In this document: one piece after another, positions 1 through 7,635 of the stretch | Layout of the letters: every line of letters starts with the position of its first letter | Numbering within the stretch: position 1 is the first letter of the stretch | Assembly (NCBI GenBank): GCA_002432795.1 | Contig: DJGU01000023.1 | Span: forward strand, 418-24,055 | Direction: 5' to 3' | Source of the DNA: Anaerolineaceae bacterium UBA5838 | GTDB taxonomy: Bacteria > Chloroflexota > Anaerolineae > Anaerolineales > Anaerolineaceae | Length of the DNA: 23,638 nt | The notes under the pieces: model-generated | What the model was told of the DNA's origin: nothing | Seen by the model: the letters and a program-made list of their open reading frames with translations, nothing else | The model's database searches: none | Translations under genes and position numbers: made by a program

Positions 1-420
1 GATCTGCGCCACATTCTTTCCAAAGGCGGTGGCGACCTGGCAAGCAACGGCTCAGTCACCTGGCAATTCGACCGCAAAGCAATCTATACCGTCAAATCAG
101 ATGGAAAAAATTTCGACAAAGCCTTTGAAGCTGCTCTCGAAGCTGGCGCGGATGATGTTACTGAAGAAGATGGCTACATCGAAATCGTTGGCCCTGCTGA
201 AACCTTTAAAGCAATCCACGATAGCCTCGCAGATGCCGGACTCCACATCGAAGATGCCGGTTTGCGCATGATCCCAAAACAGGAAGTTGAGCTTGACCCA
301 GATCAAACTCTTTCCGTCCTGAAAGTCATCTCTGCCCTTGAGGAAAGCGACGACGTTCAGAATGTTTACTCCAATCTCAAGTTCACCAATGAGGATCTTG
401 AAAACTTGGAGGAAGATTAG
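1..420 (+). CDS. yebC: YebC/PmpR-family protein, C-terminal part (5' end outside window)
   Basis: The reading frame is open from the first base to the TAG at 418-420 and gives 139 residues. They match the C-terminal two domains of the YebC/TACO1 family: an early LSKGGGDLASNGSVTWQFD stretch, an acidic DDVTEEDGYIEI segment, and the end VISALEESDDVQNVYSNL. Family members are about 240-250 residues, so roughly the first 100 are missing. YebC proteins were long annotated as transcriptional regulators; newer work links them to translation of proline-rich or stalling stretches. The gene sits 6 bases before ruvC, the common bacterial yebC-ruvC order. The last codons contain the GGAGG that serves as ribosome binding site for ruvC. 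Identity is secure; cellular role follows the family. Confidence 0.93.
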   Translation, partial: DLRHILSKGGGDLASNGSVTWQFDRKAIYTVKSDGKNFDKAFEAALEAGADDVTEEDGYIEIVGPAETFKAIHDSLADAGLHIEDAGLRMIPKQEVELDPDQTLSVLKVISALEESDDVQNVYSNLKFTNEDLENLEED

Positions 421-426
421 GCATTA

Positions 427-918
427 ATGCTGATATTGGGTATCGATCCAGGTCTGACTCGCACGGGTATTGGTCTGATCAGCCTCAATCAATGCAATGA
501 ACCCGAATTGGTTCACTACGAAGTCATAGATTCAACGGCTGTGAGCTCAACCTCCAGCCGTTTGATTTTCCTCTATGACCAGCTAAGCACTGTGATTGAG
601 ACTTATCAACCGAATGAAGCTGCCATGGAAAAGCTTTTTTTTCAACGCAACATCACGACCGCGATGTCAGTCAGTGAAGCCCGCGGTGTAGCTACTTTTT
701 GCCTTGCCCACCACAAACTCTCGCTCTCTGAGTACACACCCAATGAAGTCAAACAGTCCGTTTCGGGGAATGGGCGGGCAGACAAAAAACAGGTGCAGCT
801 TATGATCAAAATGCTGTTGGATCTGAGTGAAATCCCCCAGCCCGATGATGCTGCGGATGCGCTTGCTGTCGCCCTTTGCCACGCCAGCCACCTCAATCTG
901 CGCCGCCTGATGGAGTAG
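427..918 (+). CDS. ruvC: Crossover junction endodeoxyribonuclease RuvC
   Basis: 163 residues, the usual RuvC length. The enzyme is a dimeric Mg-dependent nuclease that cuts Holliday junctions bound by RuvAB. The four catalytic acidic positions are present: D7 in LGIDPGL, E68 in AAMEKLFFQRN, and D141 and D144 in PDDAADALAVALCH. The ATG at 427 is preceded by GGAGG at about 408-412 inside the end of yebC. The next gene, an RNA methyltransferase, starts 4 bases after the stop. ruvA follows two genes on, so the resolvasome genes ruvC and ruvA are split only by the methyltransferase; ruvB is not in this window. Confidence 0.96.
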   Translation: MLILGIDPGLTRTGIGLISLNQCNEPELVHYEVIDSTAVSSTSSRLIFLYDQLSTVIETYQPNEAAMEKLFFQRNITTAMSVSEARGVATFCLAHHKLSLSEYTPNEVKQSVSGNGRADKKQVQLMIKMLLDLSEIPQPDDAADALAVALCHASHLNLRRLME

Positions 919-922
919 CCGC

Positions 923-1732
923 ATGATAACCAGCTCAGCCAATGACCACATCAAAGCCCTGCGCAAACTTGAGCAGCCGAAGGAGCGCCGCTCCAGCGGA
1001 ACTTTTCTTGCGGAAGGGCTTAAGGCAGTCGGTCAGGCTTTTGATTCCAACGCCAGTATCCTGGAACTTCTGATCTCCCCGGACCTGCTGATCAGTGAGT
1101 ACGGTCGTTCTCTGGTCGAACTGGCAGAAAAGCGCGAGATACCCATCCTGGAACTCAGCCCGCAAGTTTTTGCCAGGCTCGCTCGGAAGGACAAGCCCCA
1201 GGGGATTGCGGCACTTATCTCCCAAAACTGGTCAGACATCAACTCCGAATCTGCCTCATCCGGCTCGTTTTGGCTTGCCCTCGAATCGATCCAGAATCCC
1301 GGAAACCTCGGTACCATCCTGCGCACTTGCGACGCCGTTGGCGTCAGCGGCTTGATCCTGCTGGACGAGTCCACCGACCCCTACGATCCTGCCGCAGTAA
1401 AAGCCTCCACGGGTTCGATTTTTACCGTACCTCACTTTCGTGCTGATTTCAGTAATTTTGAGGCTTTTTTGCATCGCAGCACCGATTTGATGGTGATTGG
1501 CACATCCGATAAAGTTGCTTCTTCCGCCTTTGAGGTGACATTCCCTTCCACTATCCTCTTGCTGCTGGGCAGTGAGCGCCAGGGGCTTTCGGACCAATAT
1601 GTCTCTCTCTGTTCCCAGATGCTGCGGATCCCGATGGAAGGGGTTTGTGACTCCCTGAACATCTCAATTGCTGCAGGTGTATTGCTCTACCAAATCTACC
1701 AACAGCGCCACCCCCAACGGAGGCTATCATGA
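923..1732 (+). CDS. TrmH/SpoU-family RNA 2'-O-methyltransferase
   Basis: 269 residues. The N-terminal ~100 residues resemble the SpoU substrate-binding domain (SSGTFLAEGLKAVGQAF). The C-terminal SPOUT domain carries the three knot motifs: NPGNLGTILR (125-134), LLLGSERQGLS (213-223) and IPMEGVCDSLNISIAAG (236-252). The Asn and Arg of motif 1 and the Glu of motif 2 are those expected for 2'-O-ribose methylation with SAM. The target (23S rRNA or tRNA) cannot be read from the sequence; length and domain order fit the RlmB/TsnR-like group. Its stop overlaps the ruvA start as ATGA, so translation is probably coupled. It is transcribed with ruvC and ruvA. Confidence 0.9.
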   Translation: MITSSANDHIKALRKLEQPKERRSSGTFLAEGLKAVGQAFDSNASILELLISPDLLISEYGRSLVELAEKREIPILELSPQVFARLARKDKPQGIAALISQNWSDINSESASSGSFWLALESIQNPGNLGTILRTCDAVGVSGLILLDESTDPYDPAAVKASTGSIFTVPHFRADFSNFEAFLHRSTDLMVIGTSDKVASSAFEVTFPSTILLLLGSERQGLSDQYVSLCSQMLRIPMEGVCDSLNISIAAGVLLYQIYQQRHPQRRLS

Positions 1733-2307
1733 TTGCTTCAATTTCCGGCAAAGTCATTCATCTGACCAAGGAAACCGTCATTATTGACATCAACGGTCTT
1801 GGATTTGAGGTTTTCGTTCCAAAATCGCTTCTTTCTGACACTGAAAAAGGAGATTTGCTTTATCTGTATACCTACATGCTCGTTCGCGAAGATAACATTT
1901 CGCTCTACGGGTTCGCAAGTCTTGAGGAAAAGCAATTATTCCTGCAGTTTCTGGCAGTCGGCGGGATCGGCCCAAAACTGTCGCTGTCAATCCTTTCAAG
2001 CCTTTCCATCGACAACATCCGCTCTGCCATTCTGAGTGAAAAGCCGGACTATTTCAGCCGGGTTCCCGGCATCGGCAAGAAAACCGCGCAAAAGATCATC
2101 ATCCAGATGCAGGGAAAACTGCCTGACAGCGATGGTCTGGCTATTCGCAGCATCACAGATGTGGATGATGCCGTTGTCGATGCCCTGATCTCGCTTGGTT
2201 ACAGCGTTGTGGAAGCTCAGACAGCACTGCAAACTATTCCCAAAAACACGCCAGATGACGTTGAAACAAAACTTCGGGTCGCGCTGCAGTATTTTGACCA
2301 TTTTTAA
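1729..2307 (+). CDS. ruvA: Holliday junction branch migration protein RuvA
   Basis: 192 residues with the three RuvA domains in order. The N-terminal OB fold is at about 1-62, with the acidic pin residues E55 and D56 in REDNISLYGF. Two helix-hairpin-helix motifs follow (VGGIGPK at 77-83, VPGIGKKTA at 112-120), then a flexible acidic linker and domain III (about 147-192), which contacts RuvB. RuvA tetramers bind four-way junctions and recruit the RuvB motor. The ATG overlaps the previous stop (ATGA) and follows a GGAGG. ruvB, often directly downstream, is absent: after a 68-base AT-rich gap an mreB-like gene follows instead. Confidence 0.95.
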   Translation: MIASISGKVIHLTKETVIIDINGLGFEVFVPKSLLSDTEKGDLLYLYTYMLVREDNISLYGFASLEEKQLFLQFLAVGGIGPKLSLSILSSLSIDNIRSAILSEKPDYFSRVPGIGKKTAQKIIIQMQGKLPDSDGLAIRSITDVDDAVVDALISLGYSVVEAQTALQTIPKNTPDDVETKLRVALQYFDHF

Positions 2308-2375
2308 GCTTGTTTTTCCCAATCACAGAGATGGTAAAATTGATCTTAAGAATTTATTTATTAATTGGATAAAAC

Positions 2376-3377
2376 ATGGGACTTTCACGAGAATTAGGCA
2401 TTGACCTTGGCACGTTCAACACGCAGATAGCGGAAGGCAATCAAATCCTTCAGCAGGAGCCAACTGTTGTGGCGATTGTTGTCAACGAAATGAAGCTGGT
2501 CGAATACGGCACCACAGCCCTCGGTATGATGGGGCGTGTTCCTGAATCGATCGAGGTAATCCGCCCTCTTCGCCACGGCGTCATTGCTGAATACGAACTG
2601 ACTGAGATCTTCCTGCGTGAGATGATCAAAAAAGTCACCGGACCAACCCTGTTCTTTAAACCTCGCCTGCTCATTTCATCGCCCTACGGGGTTACCAGCG
2701 TCGAGAAGCGCGCGGTTGTAGAGGCTGGTTTGGGTGCTGGCGGTCGGGAGGTGAACATCATCCCTCAGCCTCTGGCTGCCGCTCTCGGCGTGGACCTGCC
2801 CATCAACACTCCCACCGGCAACATGATCATTTGCCTTGGTGCCGGCACCACCCAGGCGGCGGTCATTTCCATGACCGGCATCGTCAGCGCTGAATCCAAC
2901 CGCACTGCAGGGTTAAAACTGGATGAAGCCATCATCAACTACGTGCGAAAAAAATTTGGTCTGATCATCGGTCAGCCAACTGCTGAACAGCTTAAGCTCA
3001 ACATCGGCGCAGCCACCCCCAGCCAGGAAGAAAAAACAATGGAAATCCAGGGGCAGGATCAGGTCTCCGGACTCCCCAAACCCGCCAGCCTGACCACCAA
3101 CGAAATTGTCGAAGCCCTTCAGCCTCCCCTTGAGGAAATTGTTGCGGCAATTCGCCGGGTTCTCGAGAAAACGCCCCCTGAATTGATTTCTGACATCATC
3201 GACCGCGGTGTTGCGCTTTGTGGCGGCACCTCACTTCTGAAAGGTCTGGATAAATACCTGACTGTCGCCCTGGGCATCCCCGCTTACGTAGTTGAAAACC
3301 CTGTCACCTGCACAGTTGAGGGAACAGCCAAAGGTTTCTCGGTTCTCGAGGTGATTCTTCGCAACCAGGGGCGATAA
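2376..3377 (+). CDS. Divergent MreB/actin-like protein (rod-shape family) with altered ATPase motifs
   Basis: 333 residues, usual MreB length, aligning from GIDLGTFNT (8-16, phosphate-1 loop) to CGGTSLLKGLD (282-292) and the final ENPVTCTVEGTAKG. MreB forms membrane-bound filaments that guide peptidoglycan synthesis. Three positions differ from canonical MreB. The catalytic Glu of IEEPMAAAIG is Gln131 (IIPQPLAAALG). The phosphate-2 motif DIGGGTTE reads CLGAGTTQ (153-160), replacing both its Asp and its Glu. ATP may therefore be bound but hydrolysed poorly; this is inference. No mreC or mreD follows, which fits a stand-alone paralogue. The start has only a weak GGA upstream. It ends 6 bases from the convergent rex gene. 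Confidence 0.85.
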   Translation: MGLSRELGIDLGTFNTQIAEGNQILQQEPTVVAIVVNEMKLVEYGTTALGMMGRVPESIEVIRPLRHGVIAEYELTEIFLREMIKKVTGPTLFFKPRLLISSPYGVTSVEKRAVVEAGLGAGGREVNIIPQPLAAALGVDLPINTPTGNMIICLGAGTTQAAVISMTGIVSAESNRTAGLKLDEAIINYVRKKFGLIIGQPTAEQLKLNIGAATPSQEEKTMEIQGQDQVSGLPKPASLTTNEIVEALQPPLEEIVAAIRRVLEKTPPELISDIIDRGVALCGGTSLLKGLDKYLTVALGIPAYVVENPVTCTVEGTAKGFSVLEVILRNQGR

Positions 3378-3383
3378 TCTAAG

Positions 3384-4004
3384 CTACTTCAAATAATAAG
3401 TAAATGTCTGCAGGTTCAAAACCGGATCAATATTGGATAGTTTGACACCTTCTGGCACCTTGAGTGTCACTGGCGCATAGTTAAGAATAGCCTTTACCCC
3501 ACAATGGATCAATTGATCCGCCATTTCCTGCGCGTTGGCAGCTGGCACAGTCAGGATGGCTATTGGAATGCTCCGCGGACAGATAAGGTTTTGCATTTCG
3601 CTCACGTCCCGCACCTTTATACCCGCTATAGTCTGACCGATGACATTGGGATCATTATCAAATGCCATCACAATCTCAAATCCCTTGCGCGAAAACCCCT
3701 GGTAGCTTAATAGTGCCTGCCCCAATTTTCCAGCGCCAACCAACACGACTTCCCAAATTTGATTTAGATTCAAGATGCTTCTCAAAGACTCGAGCAGATT
3801 GATCACATCATAGCCTACGCCCTTTTTTCCAAAGCCGCCAAAAAAAGACAAATCTTTACGGATTTGAGCAGAAGTCATACCCAGGAATTCAGCCATTTCC
3901 TGAGAGGAGACATTCTCTCGACCTTCACGCACGAGTTGGTTAAGTTTTTGAATATAGACAGGCAATCTTGCGATAACAACTTCCGGAATTGATGTTTTTT
4001 CCAT
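3384..4004 (-). CDS. rex: Redox-sensing transcriptional repressor Rex
   Basis: 206 residues, the standard Rex size. An N-terminal winged helix (about 1-80) contains the conserved segment RKDLSFFGGFGKKGVGYDV (49-67). A Rossmann domain has VGAGKLGQAL (G90, G92, G95) and the acidic AFDNDP (114-119) that selects NAD(H). The C-terminal swap helix ends LNLQTFTYYLK. Rex dimers bind DNA when NADH/NAD+ is low and release it when NADH rises, typically controlling fermentation and respiration genes. The start has AGGG shortly upstream. rex is divergent from the zinc-ribbon/radical SAM cluster, and a 14-base perfect palindrome lies in the shared upstream region, so self-regulation and control of the cluster are both possible. 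Confidence 0.95.
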   Translation of the reverse strand: MEKTSIPEVVIARLPVYIQKLNQLVREGRENVSSQEMAEFLGMTSAQIRKDLSFFGGFGKKGVGYDVINLLESLRSILNLNQIWEVVLVGAGKLGQALLSYQGFSRKGFEIVMAFDNDPNVIGQTIAGIKVRDVSEMQNLICPRSIPIAILTVPAANAQEMADQLIHCGVKAILNYAPVTLKVPEGVKLSNIDPVLNLQTFTYYLK

Positions 4005-4052
4005 AGGACCCTTGACTAAAATTTACTAAAATACAAGTACGAATATCTTCTT

Positions 4053-4066
4053 TGATGATATCATCA
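4053..4066. promoter_or_regulatory. Perfect 14-base palindrome between rex and the divergent cluster (possible operator)
   Basis: TGATGATATCATCA is its own reverse complement and lies 49 bases upstream of rex and 81 bases upstream of the zinc-ribbon gene at 4147, in an AT-rich region that must hold both promoters. Its centre and size suit a dimeric winged-helix repressor. It resembles only loosely the known Rex consensus (TTGTGAA-N4-TTCACAA). The site is seen; its assignment to Rex is a guess. Confidence 0.4.
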
Positions 4067-4146
4067 TAGTGTTCAATATATTATATAGGGTTTTGTCGGA
4101 TGCATCGTGTTATGCTGATTATAAAATTAATAGCTAAGGAGTTCCT

Positions 4147-4515
4147 ATGAAAGCTGGCAGCGTAATTTCCTATATTCTCGCGGCAATCTTCATCATTTTT
4201 TCCTTTTTGTTCCTGCTTGGAGCGGGTGGTGAAGGAGGTTCTCCTTCCTGGATCATTTATGGGATCATTGGGCTTGTCCTGGGATTTGTGTTGATTTTTG
4301 CAGGCGTTCGCCTGGCAGCCGCTTCCAAACAAACAGTCCAAAACGTGACCTATAACGTCGACCTTCCAGGCAATCTACAGATGGACACCATCAAGTGCCA
4401 ATCATGCGGCGCTCCCCTGGCTCCCGACGACATGAAACTTGTTAATGGCGCGGTCACAGTGCAGTGCCATAGCTGCGGCACGACCTATCAAATCACTGAA
4501 GAACCAAAATGGTAA
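4147..4515 (+). CDS. Small two-TM membrane protein with C-terminal zinc ribbon
   Basis: 122 residues. Two hydrophobic segments (about 5-26 and 35-57) are joined by a short Gly-rich loop. A soluble tail then carries CQSC (C84, C87) and CHSC (C107, C110) in the spacing of a zinc ribbon. No enzyme motif is visible. A good AAGGAG precedes the ATG. It heads the five-gene cluster and its stop is 4 bases before the start of the DUF2207-type protein, so the two are probably co-translated. A chaperone, anchor or metal-handling role for its neighbour is imaginable but not shown. The specific family is not recognised. Confidence 0.8.
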   Translation: MKAGSVISYILAAIFIIFSFLFLLGAGGEGGSPSWIIYGIIGLVLGFVLIFAGVRLAAASKQTVQNVTYNVDLPGNLQMDTIKCQSCGAPLAPDDMKLVNGAVTVQCHSCGTTYQITEEPKW

Positions 4516-4519
4516 GCAT

Positions 4520-6271
4520 ATGAAAAAAATGAAACGAATTCTCTTGATTCTAAGTCTCCTATTGCTGCTGATTCCAAGCGGATCAGCCCAGGCTCAGGAT
4601 TATCGCTTTTCACTTTCCGCTTACGAGGTTGAAGCCTATCTCGAAGCGGATGGCACATTGACCCTGTATTACTACATGGCCTTTCAAAATGATCCTTCGG
4701 GTCACGCAATTGAGTATGTTGACCTCGGTTTACCGACCACCCAATACAAACTCTCCGACATCAAGGCTGAAATTGACGGAATGGAAATGCCCCAAGTCAA
4801 TGATTCAGCTTATGTTAACGGAGCCGAGTTGGCACTTGGCAAATACGCCATCCAGCCCGGGCAATCCGGTGTTGTTACCGCCTGGGTCTACGGCGTCAAG
4901 GGCATTTTGAGCCCATATGACAGTGAAGACCGCACGGATTATGCCAATTTCTTCTTTATGCCGAACTATTTTGGCTCTCAATACGATCGCTCGCAAAACA
5001 CCGAATATCGCATGACCATCATCCTTCCCCCCGCGGTCGGTGCAGAGGAAGGCGTATGGTACACACCCTCAGGTTGGCCTGGCACAGGTGAGCCTGAAGC
5101 CACCCTGACCACGGATGGGCGCGTCAATTATTCCTGGTACACAAACAACGCCAATGTCCACAGTGAATACTTTTTTGGCGCCGCATTCCCTGCTTCCGCG
5201 GTTCCAGAAGGCATACTAATCACTGAGAAACCGATATTTGAGGATGGTGGGTCCACTGGCTCTAGTGGAACAAGTTTCTTTTCCAGGCTGTGGAGCTTTG
5301 TCAGTTGCGCTTTCGTTCCGCTTGTTTTTATCGGTTTCTTCATTTACGTCATAATCCAGGGCAAGAAACAAACCGATAAACGCAAAATGCAATATTTGCC
5401 CCCAAAAATCTCGATCGAAGGCAAAGGTATCAAGCGCGGGCTTACCGCCGTTGAAGCTGGCATCCTGCTGGAAGAACCGCTTGACAAAGTCCTCACACTG
5501 ATTCTTTTCGGTCTGCTGAAAAAAGAGTTGGTAACCGTCATTAATCGTGACCCATTGAAAATCGATATTGTAGAGCCCCTCCCCGCAGGACTCTACCCCT
5601 ATGAGCAAGCTTTCCTGGAAGCCTTCAAGGACAAAAACAAAGCCAAACGCCAAACAGCCATCAAATCGCTCATGATCGACCTCGTCAAAGACGTTGCAGA
5701 TAAAATGAAGGGCTTCAGCGCCAAGGAAACCAAGGAATATTATCAGGACATCATCCGCCGTGCCTGGGAAGCAGTTGAAACCGCCCAGACCCCGGATGTC
5801 AAGAGTGCTCAGTATGACCACACCCTGGAGTGGACCATGCTCGACAAAGAATTCAACGACCGTACAGAGCGCACTTTTACTGGTGTGCCCGTATTTGTGC
5901 CGCGCTGGTGGCCGCGCTACGACCCTACCTACCGACCTGCCCCAAGTAGTGCCGGTAGTGGTGGCGGTCTGGCAGCTCCTGTCACAACCAGCAGCGGGTC
6001 CGGTAGCAGCCGTCCATCTATCAACTTACCCAGCCTGCCTGGCGCCGACTTCGCCGCTTCAATGGTGACTGGCGCTTCCAACATGGCCGCGGGTGTGATC
6101 GGCAATGTGACAGATTTTACCTCCTCGGTCACCAACCGCACCAACCCAATCCCCGTCACCACCTCCCGTAGTGGCAGCGGCGGTTTCCGCGGTAGTGGCG
6201 GCGGTTCTTCCTGTGCGTGCGCCTGCGCCTGCGCCGGCTGCGCCTGTGCTTGCGCTGGCGGCGGTCGATAA
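4520..6271 (+). CDS. Secreted/membrane DUF2207-type protein with a C-terminal Cys-Ala repeat tail
   Basis: 583 residues from the ATG at 4520, 4 bases after the previous stop; an in-frame upstream start at 4439 would lie inside that gene and is not used. A signal peptide (MKKMKRILLILSLLLLLIPSGSAQA) ends near residue 25. The extracytoplasmic part (about 27-255) resembles DUF2207 proteins. One TM segment (about 262-280) leads to a Lys-rich boundary and a helical region with a winged-helix-like stretch (GLTAVEAGILLEEPLDKVLTL). From about 470 it is Ser/Gly/Pro-rich low complexity, ending in a tail with Cys at 565, 567, 569, 571, 574, 576 and 578 alternating with Ala, then GGGR. The only other Cys is C263 in the TM segment. 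Radical SAM genes follow after 24 bases. With an N-terminal signal peptide the tail should be cytosolic, where such enzymes act. Confidence 0.85.
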   Translation: MKKMKRILLILSLLLLLIPSGSAQAQDYRFSLSAYEVEAYLEADGTLTLYYYMAFQNDPSGHAIEYVDLGLPTTQYKLSDIKAEIDGMEMPQVNDSAYVNGAELALGKYAIQPGQSGVVTAWVYGVKGILSPYDSEDRTDYANFFFMPNYFGSQYDRSQNTEYRMTIILPPAVGAEEGVWYTPSGWPGTGEPEATLTTDGRVNYSWYTNNANVHSEYFFGAAFPASAVPEGILITEKPIFEDGGSTGSSGTSFFSRLWSFVSCAFVPLVFIGFFIYVIIQGKKQTDKRKMQYLPPKISIEGKGIKRGLTAVEAGILLEEPLDKVLTLILFGLLKKELVTVINRDPLKIDIVEPLPAGLYPYEQAFLEAFKDKNKAKRQTAIKSLMIDLVKDVADKMKGFSAKETKEYYQDIIRRAWEAVETAQTPDVKSAQYDHTLEWTMLDKEFNDRTERTFTGVPVFVPRWWPRYDPTYRPAPSSAGSGGGLAAPVTTSSGSGSSRPSINLPSLPGADFAASMVTGASNMAAGVIGNVTDFTSSVTNRTNPIPVTTSRSGSGGFRGSGGGSSCACACACAGCACACAGGGR

Positions 6272-6295
6272 GCCCTCCATCGCCTGGGTCAAACT

Positions 6296-7633
6296 ATGAT
6301 TAAACCGCTCAGTGAAGGGATGTATCAGTACGACATCGAAGATGCCAACTCCAAGTCGCGCATCCATTTACGAGTCGATCCAGACCTGAGCGGTTTGCTT
6401 GTGGTTAACGCCTCCAGTATTATGCACCTCAATCCTTCTGCTCTCTACATGGCATTCCTCACCCTGGAAAAAGTTGATCAGAAAGCAGCCCTGAAGGCAC
6501 TTCAAACCCGCTTCAAAGCCCCTTCCAAACAACTAAAACAGGATTATCTTGCCACACGCGAACGGGTGGAAGCACTTATCGACCAAAAATCAGGTCTCTG
6601 CCCGGTCTGTGACCTTGGGCTTGAAATGAATATGCCTTTCAGCCAGGAATTGAGCGCGCCCTATCGCATGGACCTGGCGCTTACGTATCGCTGCAACAAC
6701 GATTGCGCCCATTGCTATAATGCCCGGGTTCGCACCTACCCTGAGCTTTCGACTCAGAGTTGGAAGTCCATCCTGGACAAAATCTGGAGTCTGAAAATAC
6801 CTCACGTTGTTTTCACCGGGGGGGAACCGACTCTGCGAACGGATTTGTCTGAATTGATTGCTTATGCCCAACAAACCGGGCTTGTGGCAGGGCTCAACAC
6901 CAACGGGCGCAAACTATCCGATCCCGCCTATGTGGACGCGCTTGTGGAGGCTGGTCTGGACCATGTCCAGATCACGCTCGAGTCGAACCGCCCCGCCGTG
7001 CACGACGAGATGGTGCGCAGAAAGGGCGCCTGGGAGCAAACCGTGCAGGGAATCAAAAACGCGGTCAACAATAAGCTCTACATGATGACCAACACTACTC
7101 TGCTGAAAAACAATAAAGCCTACTTGTTGGAACTCCTCACTTTTCTGTGGGATCTCGGCGTTCCTACGGTGGGTTTGAACGCCCTGATCTACTCGGGCAA
7201 AGGCAGCACCGTTAACACTGGTCTTAAAGAGGAAGAACTGCCAGAGCTGCTTGAAATAGCAACTGACTTTACTCAAAAGAGCGGTCAACGACTGATCTGG
7301 TATACCCCCACCCAGTATTGCCACTTTGACCCTCTACAGCTTGACCTTGGCATCAAGGGCTGCACCGCTGCATATTACAACATGTGCATTGAGCCGGATG
7401 GTCAGGTCATCCCCTGCCAGTCTTACTATGAAGCTTTGGGAGATTTTTTGTCTGCCCCCTGGTCTGCGATCTGGGAACATCCGCTTGCGCTTTCCTTACG
7501 CCGGCGCAAGGACGTTCCAGAAGCCTGCAGGACCTGTGACTTTTTCACCGAGTGCGGTGGTGGCTGCCCGCTGGCTCGTGAACATCAAAACCCGCAGCCG
7601 ATTTACCGCGATCTTGCCTTGAGAAGGAGCTAA
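6296..7633 (+). CDS. Radical SAM/SPASM maturase with N-terminal PqqD-like (RRE) domain
   Basis: 445 residues. The first ~95 (RIHLRVDPDLSGLLVVNAS, then a helical stretch) resemble PqqD, the RiPP recognition element that grips precursor peptides. A CPVC pair (C102, C105) lies in the linker. The radical SAM core has CNNDCAHC (C133, C137, C140) for the SAM-binding 4Fe-4S cluster and the GGEP motif (175-178). The C-terminal SPASM domain has C356, C364, C374 and the CX2CX5CX3C set C411, C414, C420, C424 for auxiliary clusters. The arrangement is that of PqqE-like and sactipeptide/ranthipeptide-type maturases, which cross-link peptide side chains. It lies between the Cys-tailed protein and its own degenerate paralogue. 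The ribosome site is weak; an in-frame ATG at 6320 behind GAAGGG is an alternative. Substrate is inferred from context only. Confidence 0.88.
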   Translation: MIKPLSEGMYQYDIEDANSKSRIHLRVDPDLSGLLVVNASSIMHLNPSALYMAFLTLEKVDQKAALKALQTRFKAPSKQLKQDYLATRERVEALIDQKSGLCPVCDLGLEMNMPFSQELSAPYRMDLALTYRCNNDCAHCYNARVRTYPELSTQSWKSILDKIWSLKIPHVVFTGGEPTLRTDLSELIAYAQQTGLVAGLNTNGRKLSDPAYVDALVEAGLDHVQITLESNRPAVHDEMVRRKGAWEQTVQGIKNAVNNKLYMMTNTTLLKNNKAYLLELLTFLWDLGVPTVGLNALIYSGKGSTVNTGLKEEELPELLEIATDFTQKSGQRLIWYTPTQYCHFDPLQLDLGIKGCTAAYYNMCIEPDGQVIPCQSYYEALGDFLSAPWSAIWEHPLALSLRRRKDVPEACRTCDFFTECGGGCPLAREHQNPQPIYRDLALRRS

Positions 7634-7635
7634 GC

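Noticed and set aside
4439..4519. Upstream start of the DUF2207-type gene
   Set aside because: It overlaps the zinc-ribbon gene in another frame and would bury the clear signal peptide 27 residues inside.
5216..5821. 201-codon ORF (-)
   Set aside because: Antisense to the DUF2207-type gene; no family resemblance.
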